From contig CM040764.1 in NCBI GenBank assembly GCA_022829145.1, positions 9,258,049 to 9,322,048 of the forward strand: 64,000 bases of DNA, given 5' to 3'. The DNA is from Albula goreensis. Lineage: Eukaryota; Chordata; Actinopteri; Albuliformes; Albulidae. Below, piece after piece: positions 30,856 through 39,174 of this stretch. Position numbers and translations under genes: made by a program. Under the pieces are notes generated by a model that saw only the letters and a list, made by a program, of their open reading frames with translations, had not been told where the DNA came from and made no database searches. How positions within the stretch are numbered: position 1 is the stretch's first letter; every line of letters begins with the position of its first letter.

Positions 30856-33800
30856 ATGAGCTTGTTTGAGAGTGTGCGAGTGCATGTAAGTGTGTTGGTG
30901 TGAAACATTTTGTCAGAGACTGAGCTTCTGGATAAATTTAGAGCAGCCAGACGGGCGGGAGGTGCTTTCAGCGGAGTGAATACTGAATGCCGTGTCGTGG
31001 TGTGCTTTTAAGCAAAACATCCCCAACAATGCAGCGTTCATTGGTGGGTGGCTCCTCACATAGCAGCTTGTTTTACTTTGCCGGCTGTCCGCCCCACCGC
31101 TGAGTGTTCAGCACCCTGTCTCACCATCACCTGCCAATGCTGAAGGTACACACTGGCAGGGAAAAACTTGGTTCACCCTTGCTAGGGACTTTAAAGCACT
31201 TTAAATTCATGTCTCATCGCTGTTTAACGGCCTCTTCTGGACCAAGGTTTGAGGATCGATCGTCTGTTGACTTTGTGCTCTTCTGAAGGGAAATGGAATA
31301 CATGAATGGTGTTGCATCTGCAGTATGGGAGGAGGGGGGAGGGATGGGGTAAGACTGGACACCCCTGTTCTTAACTCCGTCAGACCAGCCTCTGGTATTC
31401 GCAGTGTTTTTGCTCTGATCACTAAGTTTTTTGGCCCCTTATCACCATCTTATCTGTCCCGATCCTCCCCAACTGTGCTCCCAAATAGACTGTGTTCAAA
31501 CTCATTATCTGCAGTTCACTTGGGTGAGCAGGAAGTCTGTTACTTGCGGTACGGTGGCTTCACACCCACCCATACATGCTTAATGAAGGGCGTGTTGAAG
31601 GGAAGAGGTGGCGTTGTGCGGTGCGGTGGCTGGCAAAAGCTCCTCCGGCCAAATGAACTGGAAACCCGGTGTGCCTGTGCTAAGAATAACTGCTCCAGCG
31701 CTGCTCGCTCCCCCCCGTCCTGTCTTTATGTCTGGCTTTGCTGGAGCTGCGGCAGGCAGGATCCCGTGGTTAGCGTGTGTAAACAGGGCTCATCCGCTGC
31801 GCCTGTTTGCTGTATTGTCTCTTGTGGTGTTTGTGCAGGAAACTGTGCCAGTCCCAGAACAGCGCCACACCTCCTGCCGAAAACCTGGCCGCCAGCCCCC
31901 CAAAGGAACTGGCAAACTCCTCCCCCTCCCAGGTAAGCCCATAACCGCCCCCTCCCCACCCCATCAGGCCCCACCCCAACCTGATACCAATCGCATGAAT
32001 GGGATGCAGCTTGTACACATAAAATCATTTCAAGTTTATTTTAGAGCATATTTCACAAATCCTTTATCACAAAAAGCTTTACAGCAGAATCTAGCCTAAA
32101 TCCCACATAAAGCATAGGTCTGTCAATAGTTCTGTGCCTCTTGCCAAAGCTACATTCCCCAACAGTGAAATATTTAATTGTCTAAAGGTGCCTCTTGTTA
32201 AATAAGGTGCTTTTGTGCAGGGGCCAGTTCCCACACCAGTGTTTCTCAGATAAGTACACTGTCTTAGGTCATAAGCTCAAGTCCCAAGGATATTAGACCT
32301 TACCTTGTGTTTACTCTGCCAAAACATAAGGCAGGGTGAAATGGAGACTAGGCAGGAATGTCCATGAAGCAATAAAATCATACAGGCAAGAAAGCTATCA
32401 GATATTTAGGGATATATTTTAAACCTTGAGGAAGATACTTAGCCTGAATTGCAAGAATTCTTTAATTCTAAATTCCTTAATGTAATGTAAACCATCAGTC
32501 ACATTGTGTTGTTAATACATTTTATTAGTTATGTGACAGAATTGATGATGCAAGCTTCACATACCATTCTCTAAAAGGGAGCTGAAGGGTTTTTATGATG
32601 GAGGATAAATGGTGAGGTTCAGACTGTGTGGTCCATGGCTGCCGAGCTCCAGGCCCACAGAAAAGCTGTAGTGGGACCCCAGCCCCAGCCGCTGGGGGCA
32701 GCTTATCTGAAGGCCGGCTGCAGGGCGGCGCTCTGCACGTGGGCTGCAGGGGGGTGAGTTGGGAAAGGGTCCAGTTCCCCCTGTTCTGCCAAAGCACACA
32801 GGGCTCTGGAACAGAGGGTTCCTCAGGCAGGCACTGTCCGCCCGCGCCGCTGTGGAAACAAGGGGCTGCGGTGAGGAATCTGGACCCTGTGGGAAGTCAT
32901 TAAGCGCGCGTGCGTCCGGTTGTTAATGGCCAGGTAACCTGAGCCACTGGGTGGAAATAGAGGCGGCCGACCTCTGTAATGAAACGGGGCCTGGAGGGTA
33001 GGAATACGCTTTCTGACCTTAAGTGGGTGTCTTTTACTCACCACAAGGTGTGGAGTCACCAGACACCTCAGGTTTCTCTAATCTGAACTTTGACCTTTGA
33101 TCCCGCCCTGCTCTCTCTGTCTCTCTGCCAGAGTAGAAGTGGCTGGTCTTGTCTTGCCATTATGGGGAGAGAGTGGTTGTACTGGCTTTGACCTTGGCTA
33201 AATGTTGTGTATTTACCATGTGGCATGTAGCAACCTAATGTCTGAGTGCCCACCTTGGACTCTTCCCCCAGCAGAAACGGCCTGCAGGGGAAGTCATTGA
33301 CCCCCTGGCTAACAAAAAACCAAGAATATCGCACTTGGCCAGCAAGGCATCCGTCCCTGTCAACGGCAAGCTCAGCTCATCCAATGGGAAGGAAGCAGGG
33401 GTGCTGGTGGGCGGGGCTCAGTCGGCCGGTGCAGCTTCCAGCGCCAGGGACAGCGCTGGTGGCTCACAGCTCCCCGTGCTGGAGATCCCGCGTCCCTTCG
33501 ACCCGCTGTCCGACGTCAGCAACGACTCCAGCCACAACAGCCGGGACTGCGAGGGCCAGGAGGTGGCGGAGAGGCTCAGCCAGCCCCCGTCGCTCCCTGG
33601 ATCTCTGTCCACAGCTCCGCCCATGTCCGGGCGGACCTCCACCCCGCCCCCGCCCCTCCCACAGCCCAGCTCCATCTCCGCCTCCCTGCATGGAAAGCCC
33701 AAGAAGAAGTCCAAAAAGCACAAAGACAAGGAGAAGCCCAAGGGGAAAGAGAGGGAGAGGAGGGAAGAAAAAGAGAGAGAGGCCAAGCACACAGACAGCT

Positions 33801-36068
33801 GCACTGATGGCCAGAAGAGCAGTGTTCCTCACACCAGCACAGGTGAGGCTCCCCTGTTTCCCCCCACCCCCTTCGGCCATTTAACATTCTTCTGAATTTG
33901 CACCAGGGGCCAAATTCACAAACGTGTCAAAAAAAGTACAAAGTTCATAAGACGCTCAATATTTTGAAGATGAAACCATTATCATGCAAATTTCTTACTT
34001 CTCTTATTTACTTCCTATTGATCCTCCAAAGAAAAGCTGCAGGGCTGCAGCAAGTGATGCCGTGACCTGGGTGCCACTGCACAGGCCTTAGAGGAAGAGT
34101 CTTTATGCAAAGAGGGATATCTTATCTGCTGAAAGGGGAGATCATAATGAAATGGAGAACAGAAAACCTTTCTCAGGAGTAGGCTGAAGTATTGATAGCG
34201 GAGGGTATGGTCAGAAGGAGACTACCATTAAGATACTATTAGAGAAATTAGACAGTTTCAAAAAGGCTGCATAAGGAAAATAGTGAACTTTTGAAGTATT
34301 GAAACTTAAAAACATTATCTGTGGCTGAAATAGCAGGGTGCAATTTTCAGTTAAAATTACAATTTTAGAGGCCTACTTTCACAATGCAAGTAGCAGCTTT
34401 TATGAACATATTTCTTATTGCAAAAGTAAAGTAAAAACCACAAGAAAAAGAGCACATAGGCACACTAATTTTCTCATTCTGGTCTCTGAAAGACCGAGTG
34501 GTACACCAGTGTAATGCAATGGCGCCCTCTAGTGTTGTGTGCAGTGCAGAGCAGCTTGTTTCGCAGTTGTTAGGCTACCACCACACCTGATGCAGAATGA
34601 TTTACAGCGTCTTTGGCTAACAGGGCAGAACACCAAGGACGCTCTGTTCTGTTTGTTAAAAGGCAAAAAAAAACAGCTGTATTACATTTGTTCTGATAAT
34701 GACTAGTTGAACTTATTCTGTTTTCTTCCCAGATCTCAATGGAATGTACAAAACCAGTATTCCTACATCAGCATTGGAAGCAGCAGACTATTTGCAGTAA
34801 GAACTTTGCATGTCAGAATATACCATATGAATAAAGGCAGGAGTTTTCTGGGCTCTGGCGGATGGAATTGGTGCTTACCTGTGGTAATGTTGCAGGAAGA
34901 GTCACTCACCTCAGCTTCAGCAAGCAGCCAGTGTACTTCTGTTTGTTTTTTCATCCTTTCCTTTCCCTGTTCTTCTTTAAACAGAATTTTTGAAGGTTAC
35001 GCCAGGCCATTTTAGTGTTTACAGCTAATTTGTCATAACTCAGTTGTCATTGTGCTGGGAGGCCAACATCAATTGTTCATTATCTGTTAGTTAAATTCTA
35101 ATGAGTTATTTAACATGTCTTTGATTTTGGGAAAACCCTTCAAAAAAGCAGTTTCTTAGGAAATGAAAAAACCTGCATTGATCATTGCCTGGTGTTCTCT
35201 CCTCTCGCCGGAGCAGGAAGTACACAGCGATTGGCTCCCAGGAGCAGCGGCAGCGCTACAAGAACGAATTTAACGTGGAGTACAGCGAGTACCGGGGCCT
35301 GCATGCTCGCATAGAGGGCATCACCCGCCAGTTCACCCTGCTGGACTCTGAGCTGCGGCAGCTGCAGCAGGGCACGGACATGTACAAGGTACACTGGGCC
35401 CCCACTGCGACACAGCTACCGCTGCTCTTTACCTACACACAGACACGCCAGCACACACGTGTACAGATACACATGCTTGCACAGACATGGATGCAGACAC
35501 ACAGAGAGGCAGTCAGACAGAGACATGCATACAAAACATTTTAGCTATCTCCATGACTGCTGTACAAATACATAAACCCCACTTATGAGATGAAAGCATT
35601 TTCACTGTTAGTGGAGTATTTTCATGACTTGCTTTGTGTTTGATAAGCAGAATCTCCTGGTAAAGTGACTGACGTTTGGCACTGTGGCTCTTAATGATGT
35701 CTATAACATGTGAATATCTTATTCATGCTCTTAGAAGGAACGTTCATTGGCTATAACACATTAATTGCATTTTTGTTTTTGTGTGCCATCCTTTCATAGA
35801 CAATCCATAATCAGATTCTACAGGAGTATAATAAAATTAAAAAGGTACGTTTTTCCTCCTCTGTTTGTTCTACAACTCCCTCTCTGAGAGCAGTAGCAAG
35901 CGTCACCCTTCATTTTCAATTTAACGTATCTGTTTTTAAACTCCTTTTCAGACGAACCCCAACTACAGCCAGGAGAAGAACCGCTGTGAATACCTGCACA
36001 ACAAACTGGCGCACATAAAGAGACTCATATCAGAGTACGATCAGCAGCAGCTCCAGGGCTGCCTCTAG
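9138..36068 (+). CDS. ell: ELL, RNA polymerase II elongation factor
   Basis: ELL raises Pol II transcription rate and is part of the super and little elongation complexes in the nucleus. Twelve coding exons join in phase: 9138-9272, 24120-24164, 25933-26054, 27465-27628, 29867-30108, 30364-30488, 31839-31932, 33272-33842, 34733-34796, 35217-35388, 35800-35844, 35952-36068. They total 1,896 bases (631 aa; human ELL is about 621). Residues 1 to about 290 form the ELL N-terminal domain ([45 protein letters not shown]). About 310-500 is a low-complexity linker with Lys-rich [14 protein letters not shown] near 451. About 520-625 is the occludin-homology domain ([26 protein letters not shown]). The wording and the FKBP8 neighbour favour ELL over ELL2/ELL3. 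The start is set by family homology; an in-frame upstream ATG at 8982 has no stop before MAAL, so a longer N-terminus is not excluded by sequence alone. Confidence 0.97.
13531..13745 (-). mobile_element. tRNA-derived SINE, - orientation
   Basis: On the + strand it begins cattacattcaggcattta, then gcagacgctcttatccagag and cgacttgcac, then tatacggctggatatttact, then gggattcaatcctgcaaccc, ending tacactgccaccca. Read on the - strand this is a tRNA-like head with B box GGATTGAATCCC, a body and a tail. The tail phrase (tctggataagagcgtctgct) is a hallmark of an abundant teleost SINE. Confidence 0.8.
18991..19160. repeat. (TG)n microsatellite, about 170 bp
   Basis: Nearly uninterrupted TG with a few TTTG/TTG variants; the longest such tract in the window, within ELL intron 1. 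The apparent Cys/Val repeat proteins and the His/Thr proteins on the other strand are artefacts. Confidence 0.95.
23556..23581. repeat. Poly(T) run of about 26
   Basis: A homopolymer 540 bases before ELL exon 2. It could be the reverse of a retroposon A tail, but no recognisable element adjoins it. Confidence 0.7.
24120..24164 (+). CDS. ell: ELL exon 2 (residues 46-60)
   Basis: A 15-codon micro-exon, phase 0/0, encoding [15 protein letters not shown]. The acceptor is ctcttacag and the donor is GGG/gtgaga. PSIRF is the family-conserved core. It lies 14.8 kb after exon 1. Confidence 0.9.
24165..25932. other. ELL intron 2
   Basis: 1.8 kb, AT-rich, no repeats or exons that I recognise; the final 80 bases supply a T-rich tract and the acceptor tctgcag. 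Confidence 0.7.
25933..26054 (+). CDS. ell: ELL exon 3 (residues 61-101)
   Basis: Encodes [14 protein letters not shown] through [16 protein letters not shown] to QQYIT and the first two bases of Arg101. The donor is CG/gtgagc. Confidence 0.94.
26055..27464. other. ELL intron 3
   Basis: 1.4 kb. Loose CA/ACACAC-rich stretch near 26090-26340. A 126-codon open frame at 26539-26919 has no family resemblance and no splice context, so I treat it as intronic. Confidence 0.7.
27465..27628 (+). CDS. ell: ELL exon 4 (residues 101-156)
   Basis: Completes Arg101, then [34 protein letters not shown] and [10 protein letters not shown]. It ends after one base of Ser156 at a strong A/gtaagt donor. Confidence 0.95.
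27629..29866. other. ELL intron 4
   Basis: 2.2 kb. It includes purine-rich sequence near 27880-28060 and a CA tract at 28961-29007, and the last 100 bases are TG-rich up to the exon 5 acceptor. No exon seen. Confidence 0.7.
28961..29007. repeat. (CA)n microsatellite
   Basis: About 20 CA units with a few CG variants inside ELL intron 4. Confidence 0.95.
29867..30108 (+). CDS. ell: ELL exon 5 (residues 156-236)
   Basis: Completes Ser156, then [11 protein letters not shown] through [18 protein letters not shown] to DMLDALLQQ. The acceptor (gtgtgtgtatgtgcag) is built on a UG-rich tract rather than a pyrimidine tract. The donor is CAG/gtcagc, followed within 30 bases by a long TG repeat. Confidence 0.93.
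30131..30258. repeat. (TG/TGCG)n tract filling ELL intron 5
   Basis: Alternating TG and TGCG units occupy half of the 255-bp intron between ELL exons 5 and 6, starting 22 bases after the donor. Confidence 0.95.
30364..30488 (+). CDS. ell: ELL exon 6 (residues 237-278)
   Basis: Encodes [16 protein letters not shown] to [11 protein letters not shown] plus two bases of Arg278. The acceptor tgtgtgtctaaag is again UG-rich. The [14 protein letters not shown] motif closes the ELL N-terminal domain. Confidence 0.93.
30687..30900. repeat. (TTTG)n then (TG)n compound microsatellite
   Basis: About six TTTG units run into TG, a short interruption (gcataaatttg), then a second TG tract with gagtgtg variants. 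In ELL intron 6, 200 bases after the exon 6 donor. Confidence 0.93.
31839..31932 (+). CDS. ell: ELL exon 7 (residues 278-309)
   Basis: Completes Arg278 and encodes [18 protein letters not shown] to NSSPSQ, phase 0 at the end (CAG/gtaagc). The KLC opening matches human ELL; the rest is Pro/Ser-rich linker. Confidence 0.9.
32020..32100. mobile_element. Possible SINE/LINE tail fragment
   Basis: The phrase 'tttcaagtttattttagagc atatttcac ... aaagctttacag' resembles a common teleost interspersed tail (tttatttgtatagc...gtgctttac). It is short and diverged, within ELL intron 7. Weak call. Confidence 0.3.
33272..33842 (+). CDS. ell: ELL exon 8 (residues 310-500), NAGNAG acceptor
   Basis: The largest exon. 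It starts at 33272 (extra CAG, Gln310) or 33275, because the acceptor reads cagcag. It encodes [37 protein letters not shown], Pro/Ser-rich low complexity, then [18 protein letters not shown]. It ends after one base of Asp500 (G/gtgagg). The region is probably disordered and nuclear-targeting. Confidence 0.93.
34733..34796 (+). CDS. ell: ELL exon 9 (residues 500-521)
   Basis: Completes Asp500 and encodes [20 protein letters not shown] and two bases of Gln521. The donor is CA/gtaaga. The short exon leads into the occludin-homology domain, with DYL matching human ELL. Confidence 0.88.
35217..35388 (+). CDS. ell: ELL exon 10 (residues 521-578)
   Basis: Encodes [18 protein letters not shown] through [18 protein letters not shown] to LQQGTDMYK, the first helices of the occludin-homology domain. 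The acceptor is gagcag and the donor is AAG/gtacac. Confidence 0.95.
35800..35844 (+). CDS. ell: ELL exon 11 (residues 579-593)
   Basis: 15-codon exon [15 protein letters not shown], phase 0/0. The acceptor is ttcatag and the donor is AAG/gtacgt. Confidence 0.93.
35952..36068 (+). CDS. ell: ELL exon 12 (residues 594-631, stop)
   Basis: Encodes [16 protein letters not shown] to [15 protein letters not shown] and TAG. The motif [21 protein letters not shown] is the conserved end of the occludin-homology domain. Confidence 0.95.
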   Translation, partial: TNPNYSQEKNRCEYLHNKLAHIKRLISEYDQQQLQGCL

Positions 36069-38900
36069 TATCGTTGGGTTTCCTTTCTTCTGTTGGTGGT
36101 TTGTTTTTTTTTTTTTCCTTCCTCCAGTTGCAAGGATGGGAAGGAAACCAGTTGAGGAGAGCGTCTGGACACTGGACGCACTCCGAAATGTTCTCATCAC
36201 AAAGATGCCACGAAGGGACGCTTTTTCGTTCACCCCTCTTGTTGGGCCCCAAAAAAAGCACTAACGAGGACAGCTTCAACCCAACTGTCTTCCCCTTCCC
36301 TCTTTTTTGTTTTTTGTTCATGTTGTTTGGAAGATATGACTCTGCACAGTTGGCCAGTCATCTTTGGGTAGCGACACTGCAACAAGAGGCTACTGTTTGC
36401 CTCCCTGTTTCCCTTTATTTTTGTAAGCATGGATAGGGGGGTGTGAAGGAAAACCCCTCTTCATCTGGAGGAGGTCCCTCTCCTGCAATGAGAAGCAAGA
36501 GCTTCCTCCACCAACCACCCCATGATCCTAACGGAGGCTCCTGATCATAAACACATGTATTATATTGTAATGTATTACATTTTCTTTTTTTATTTATTCC
36601 TTTTATTTTCAGACTTCTATAGGGATAATATATTCTGTTGTAATAATTCTACACTCCTCCATATCAGTACTTAAAAAAAACAAGCAGGCAAAAAAACAAA
36701 CCGAAAGTATCTGTTGTGTTTGCTGCCTTTCCTCTGAACATCAGCCAGTATTTTACACAGAACCTGCCTTGGAGGTGAAAATAATTGTTCATCTGGTATA
36801 ATTTATTCTTTTTTTGTTTTTGATGACATGCAGTTCTTCCCTCCTCTTCATTAAAATGGTCAAAGGAAACACCAAAAAACACTGCAGACACGATGGCCAG
36901 AACTTGAGTTTGGACCCCCTTGCTGATGCAGGTCCCAGATTGGCCTCTGGAATCCTGTGACTAAGCTGTCTGTTAGCTGGCAGTAACCTTCCCTGTGAAG
37001 CCCAGCATTAATACAATGAGACTTGGACACACTGTGGTGTTTCCATTCACTGACACTATACCACAACTAGGCAGTGTTTTGAGGCCCACTTGACTCACCT
37101 TAATTTTTTTTTTTAAAGGTATTTACTATATCCTGAAAATGGTTTTGCACAATTGACATGTCAGTAAAAGTATTACTTTATTAATTAGACTGTGGATGTC
37201 AATTTTCTGACTTTCACAAAAAAAAGGTTTCCTGCGTGCCATGAAATATGCTCTTGCCTGTCCTCTTGGTAAGATTGCCGATTAAATGAAGGGGCATTAA
37301 GGTTCCGTGTCTGTATTGATATTTATTCAGATGAAATCAAGCAGCAACTTCAGCTGAAGTGGGCCTTCGGATAACTAGCTGATTTCCTGTTTGGCTGCAG
37401 GGGTGTGTCCGTCACAGTCTCTTATTCCAGTCTTAGTACCTCTGATCCTCACAAGCTGGAGTCTTCGTATGTTTGCATACACAAATACACAAGAGCACAG
37501 CCAGTGAAGCAGAATAGTGCTGTCCCTGTGAGCCGTTACAGCAGGGAACATGGCACCATGAAGCTGCAGGCTTGGCATCACACAACATGTATTATTACAG
37601 TACACAGTACAGTACGGTGTGGTCTCTGCTCCTCCTTCGTTACAGATGTGTCCATTTGTAAAACGTGAACATTAAAACGTACGGTCCTTCACTCTCAAAC
37701 CAAATTTCTGCGTCCCATGCCTCCTGGAGTCCTTCTCAAAGACTGCCTTTGTCATTTCGCTGCCTCATTCTCTTTTCAGTTGCTGGGAATGGGGGACGTT
37801 GACTACAGTGCTTTCCATTTGATATTATAGCTTTTCAGCACCATCAGGGATAGGAAGCTATCTGTGGTAGGGCAGTAAATTAGCCCTCACTATAATGATC
37901 AGTGCCAGCTGTACATTTGGAGGATGCCTCTTCCTCTAATTGAACTTCAGGGTATATGGGATTCTACAGAGAAATAAAGGCATTGACATCCAAACATCTT
38001 GCAGTGAGTGAAGCAGGCTGGTGAAAAAGCTACCCACATACTGTATTAAATTCTCAGACCAGTTCAGCAATGCCAAGTCCTAGGCATGCAAAAATGCTTG
38101 ATTAAACCTGTCTGAGACCATTTAATTCAGTGTGCCGGGGTCTCTCTTCATCACCAATGTCAAGGTTTTTCCAAACTGCCAGTGCAAAGCCAACCCAACC
38201 AAAGGATAGGAGCTGTTGGAACACTATGATAATGAGGTCACTTTCTGAGGTCTCCATTCATGCAGTGAGAAGGACACTACAGGGCTCATCTCTCTCTTAC
38301 TCTCAATGTCTGTCTGTCTTCAGTTCTCTGAAATCTAGTGAGGTCATTATCTTTCCCAGGGTGCACTGCATGTTACTGGTTTATCCTGGGTGTTCCACAG
38401 TGGTTTTTTTATGTTAATTTTCCCTGAGGCTGTGTTCTTGAGTTCCTGTTCACTCAATGCAGTTTTGAGTTCAGACCATTTTTGGAAGCAGGTGGTTAAA
38501 AGCTTCTGAATGTCAATGAGAAAAGGTACTGGCCGAATGTGCCAAAATGTCCTGTTTTTTTTTCTTCTTTTTGTTCATGTATGAGTGACAGGGCTGTTTG
38601 TTTTCAAGGAGGCTTCTCAGCCTAGGAGGGAACGGTGCTGTCCGTCAAACAAGAAGGGAGTGAAAATGATCTTGATATTTCAATAAAAAGTTCTACTTCT
38701 ATGAATCCCTATCCCTGTCGTTTGGTCTTTATTTTGTCTGTCAAAACCCAAGAGAGGCTGTTGCATTTTCTTTGTTACATCAATTACTGGGGGGAAAGGC
38801 AATGGCTGGTAAAGCCTATTGCTATAAATCCATTCCGGACAAACAGAATGAGCAAATGGTGGAGTTGAGGTTTCAATAGATTCTTAATAAATCATGAAAA
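36069..38900 (+). other. ell: ELL 3' UTR
   Basis: 2.6-2.8 kb of non-coding sequence between the ELL stop and the TIMM44 promoter. Canonical AATAAA hexamers lie at 37973-37978, 38682-38687 and 38886-38891, and ATTAAA forms lie near 36850 and 37279, so alternative ends are likely. No coding exon seen. Confidence 0.55.
38682..38687 (+). terminator. ell: Likely distal ELL polyadenylation signal
   Basis: AATAAA followed within 45 bases by a T/GT-rich stretch (cgtttggtctttattttgtc), a good downstream element. It lies about 450 bases before the TIMM44 start codon. Confidence 0.5.
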
Positions 38901-39140
38901 TAAACCTGTCCACACTAAGCACAGTGTTCTTCCCGTTAGCTTTCCTTGCTACAGCACTAGGGCAACAGGGCAAAACAGGAATGTTCCAGAGAACAGTTGA
39001 GCTGCATGGTTCCTCTGCAGAGGTGTTGGAAAAAGTTGCCAGAGAAGGAGGAGGCGGGACATTCAATGTCGCAGAGTCGCACCGCCCAGTTCTGGTTGCG
39101 TCAGGAATCAGGTGCTTAGCGGCCGCACACGCGTTGTGTC

Positions 39141-39155
39141 CAAGATGGCGGCCTC
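39141..39155 (+). promoter_or_regulatory. timm44: YY1-type motif over the TIMM44 start codon
   Basis: CAAGATGGCGGCC covers the initiator ATG. The preceding 80 bases are CpG-rich for this window (agtcgcaccgcc, gcggccgcacacgcgttg), consistent with a housekeeping promoter. Confidence 0.5.
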
Positions 39156-39174
39156 CTTGTGTCAGTGTTACCAG
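39145..39174 (+). CDS. timm44: TIMM44 exon 1 (residues 1-10)
   Basis: MAASLCQCYQ, phase 0 end at CAG/gtaaga. The ATG lies in AAGATGGCGGC, and human TIMM44 also begins MAA. This is the start of the mitochondrial presequence. Confidence 0.9.

Noticed and set aside
31325..32099. Open frames of 203 and 163 codons overlapping ELL exon 7
   Set aside because: Out of frame with the conserved ELL peptide KLCQSQNS and without family resemblance.
33246..33884. 212-codon open frame on + strand and 103-138-codon frames on - strand
   Set aside because: Alternative-frame shadows of ELL exon 8, whose high GC and low complexity leave other frames open.
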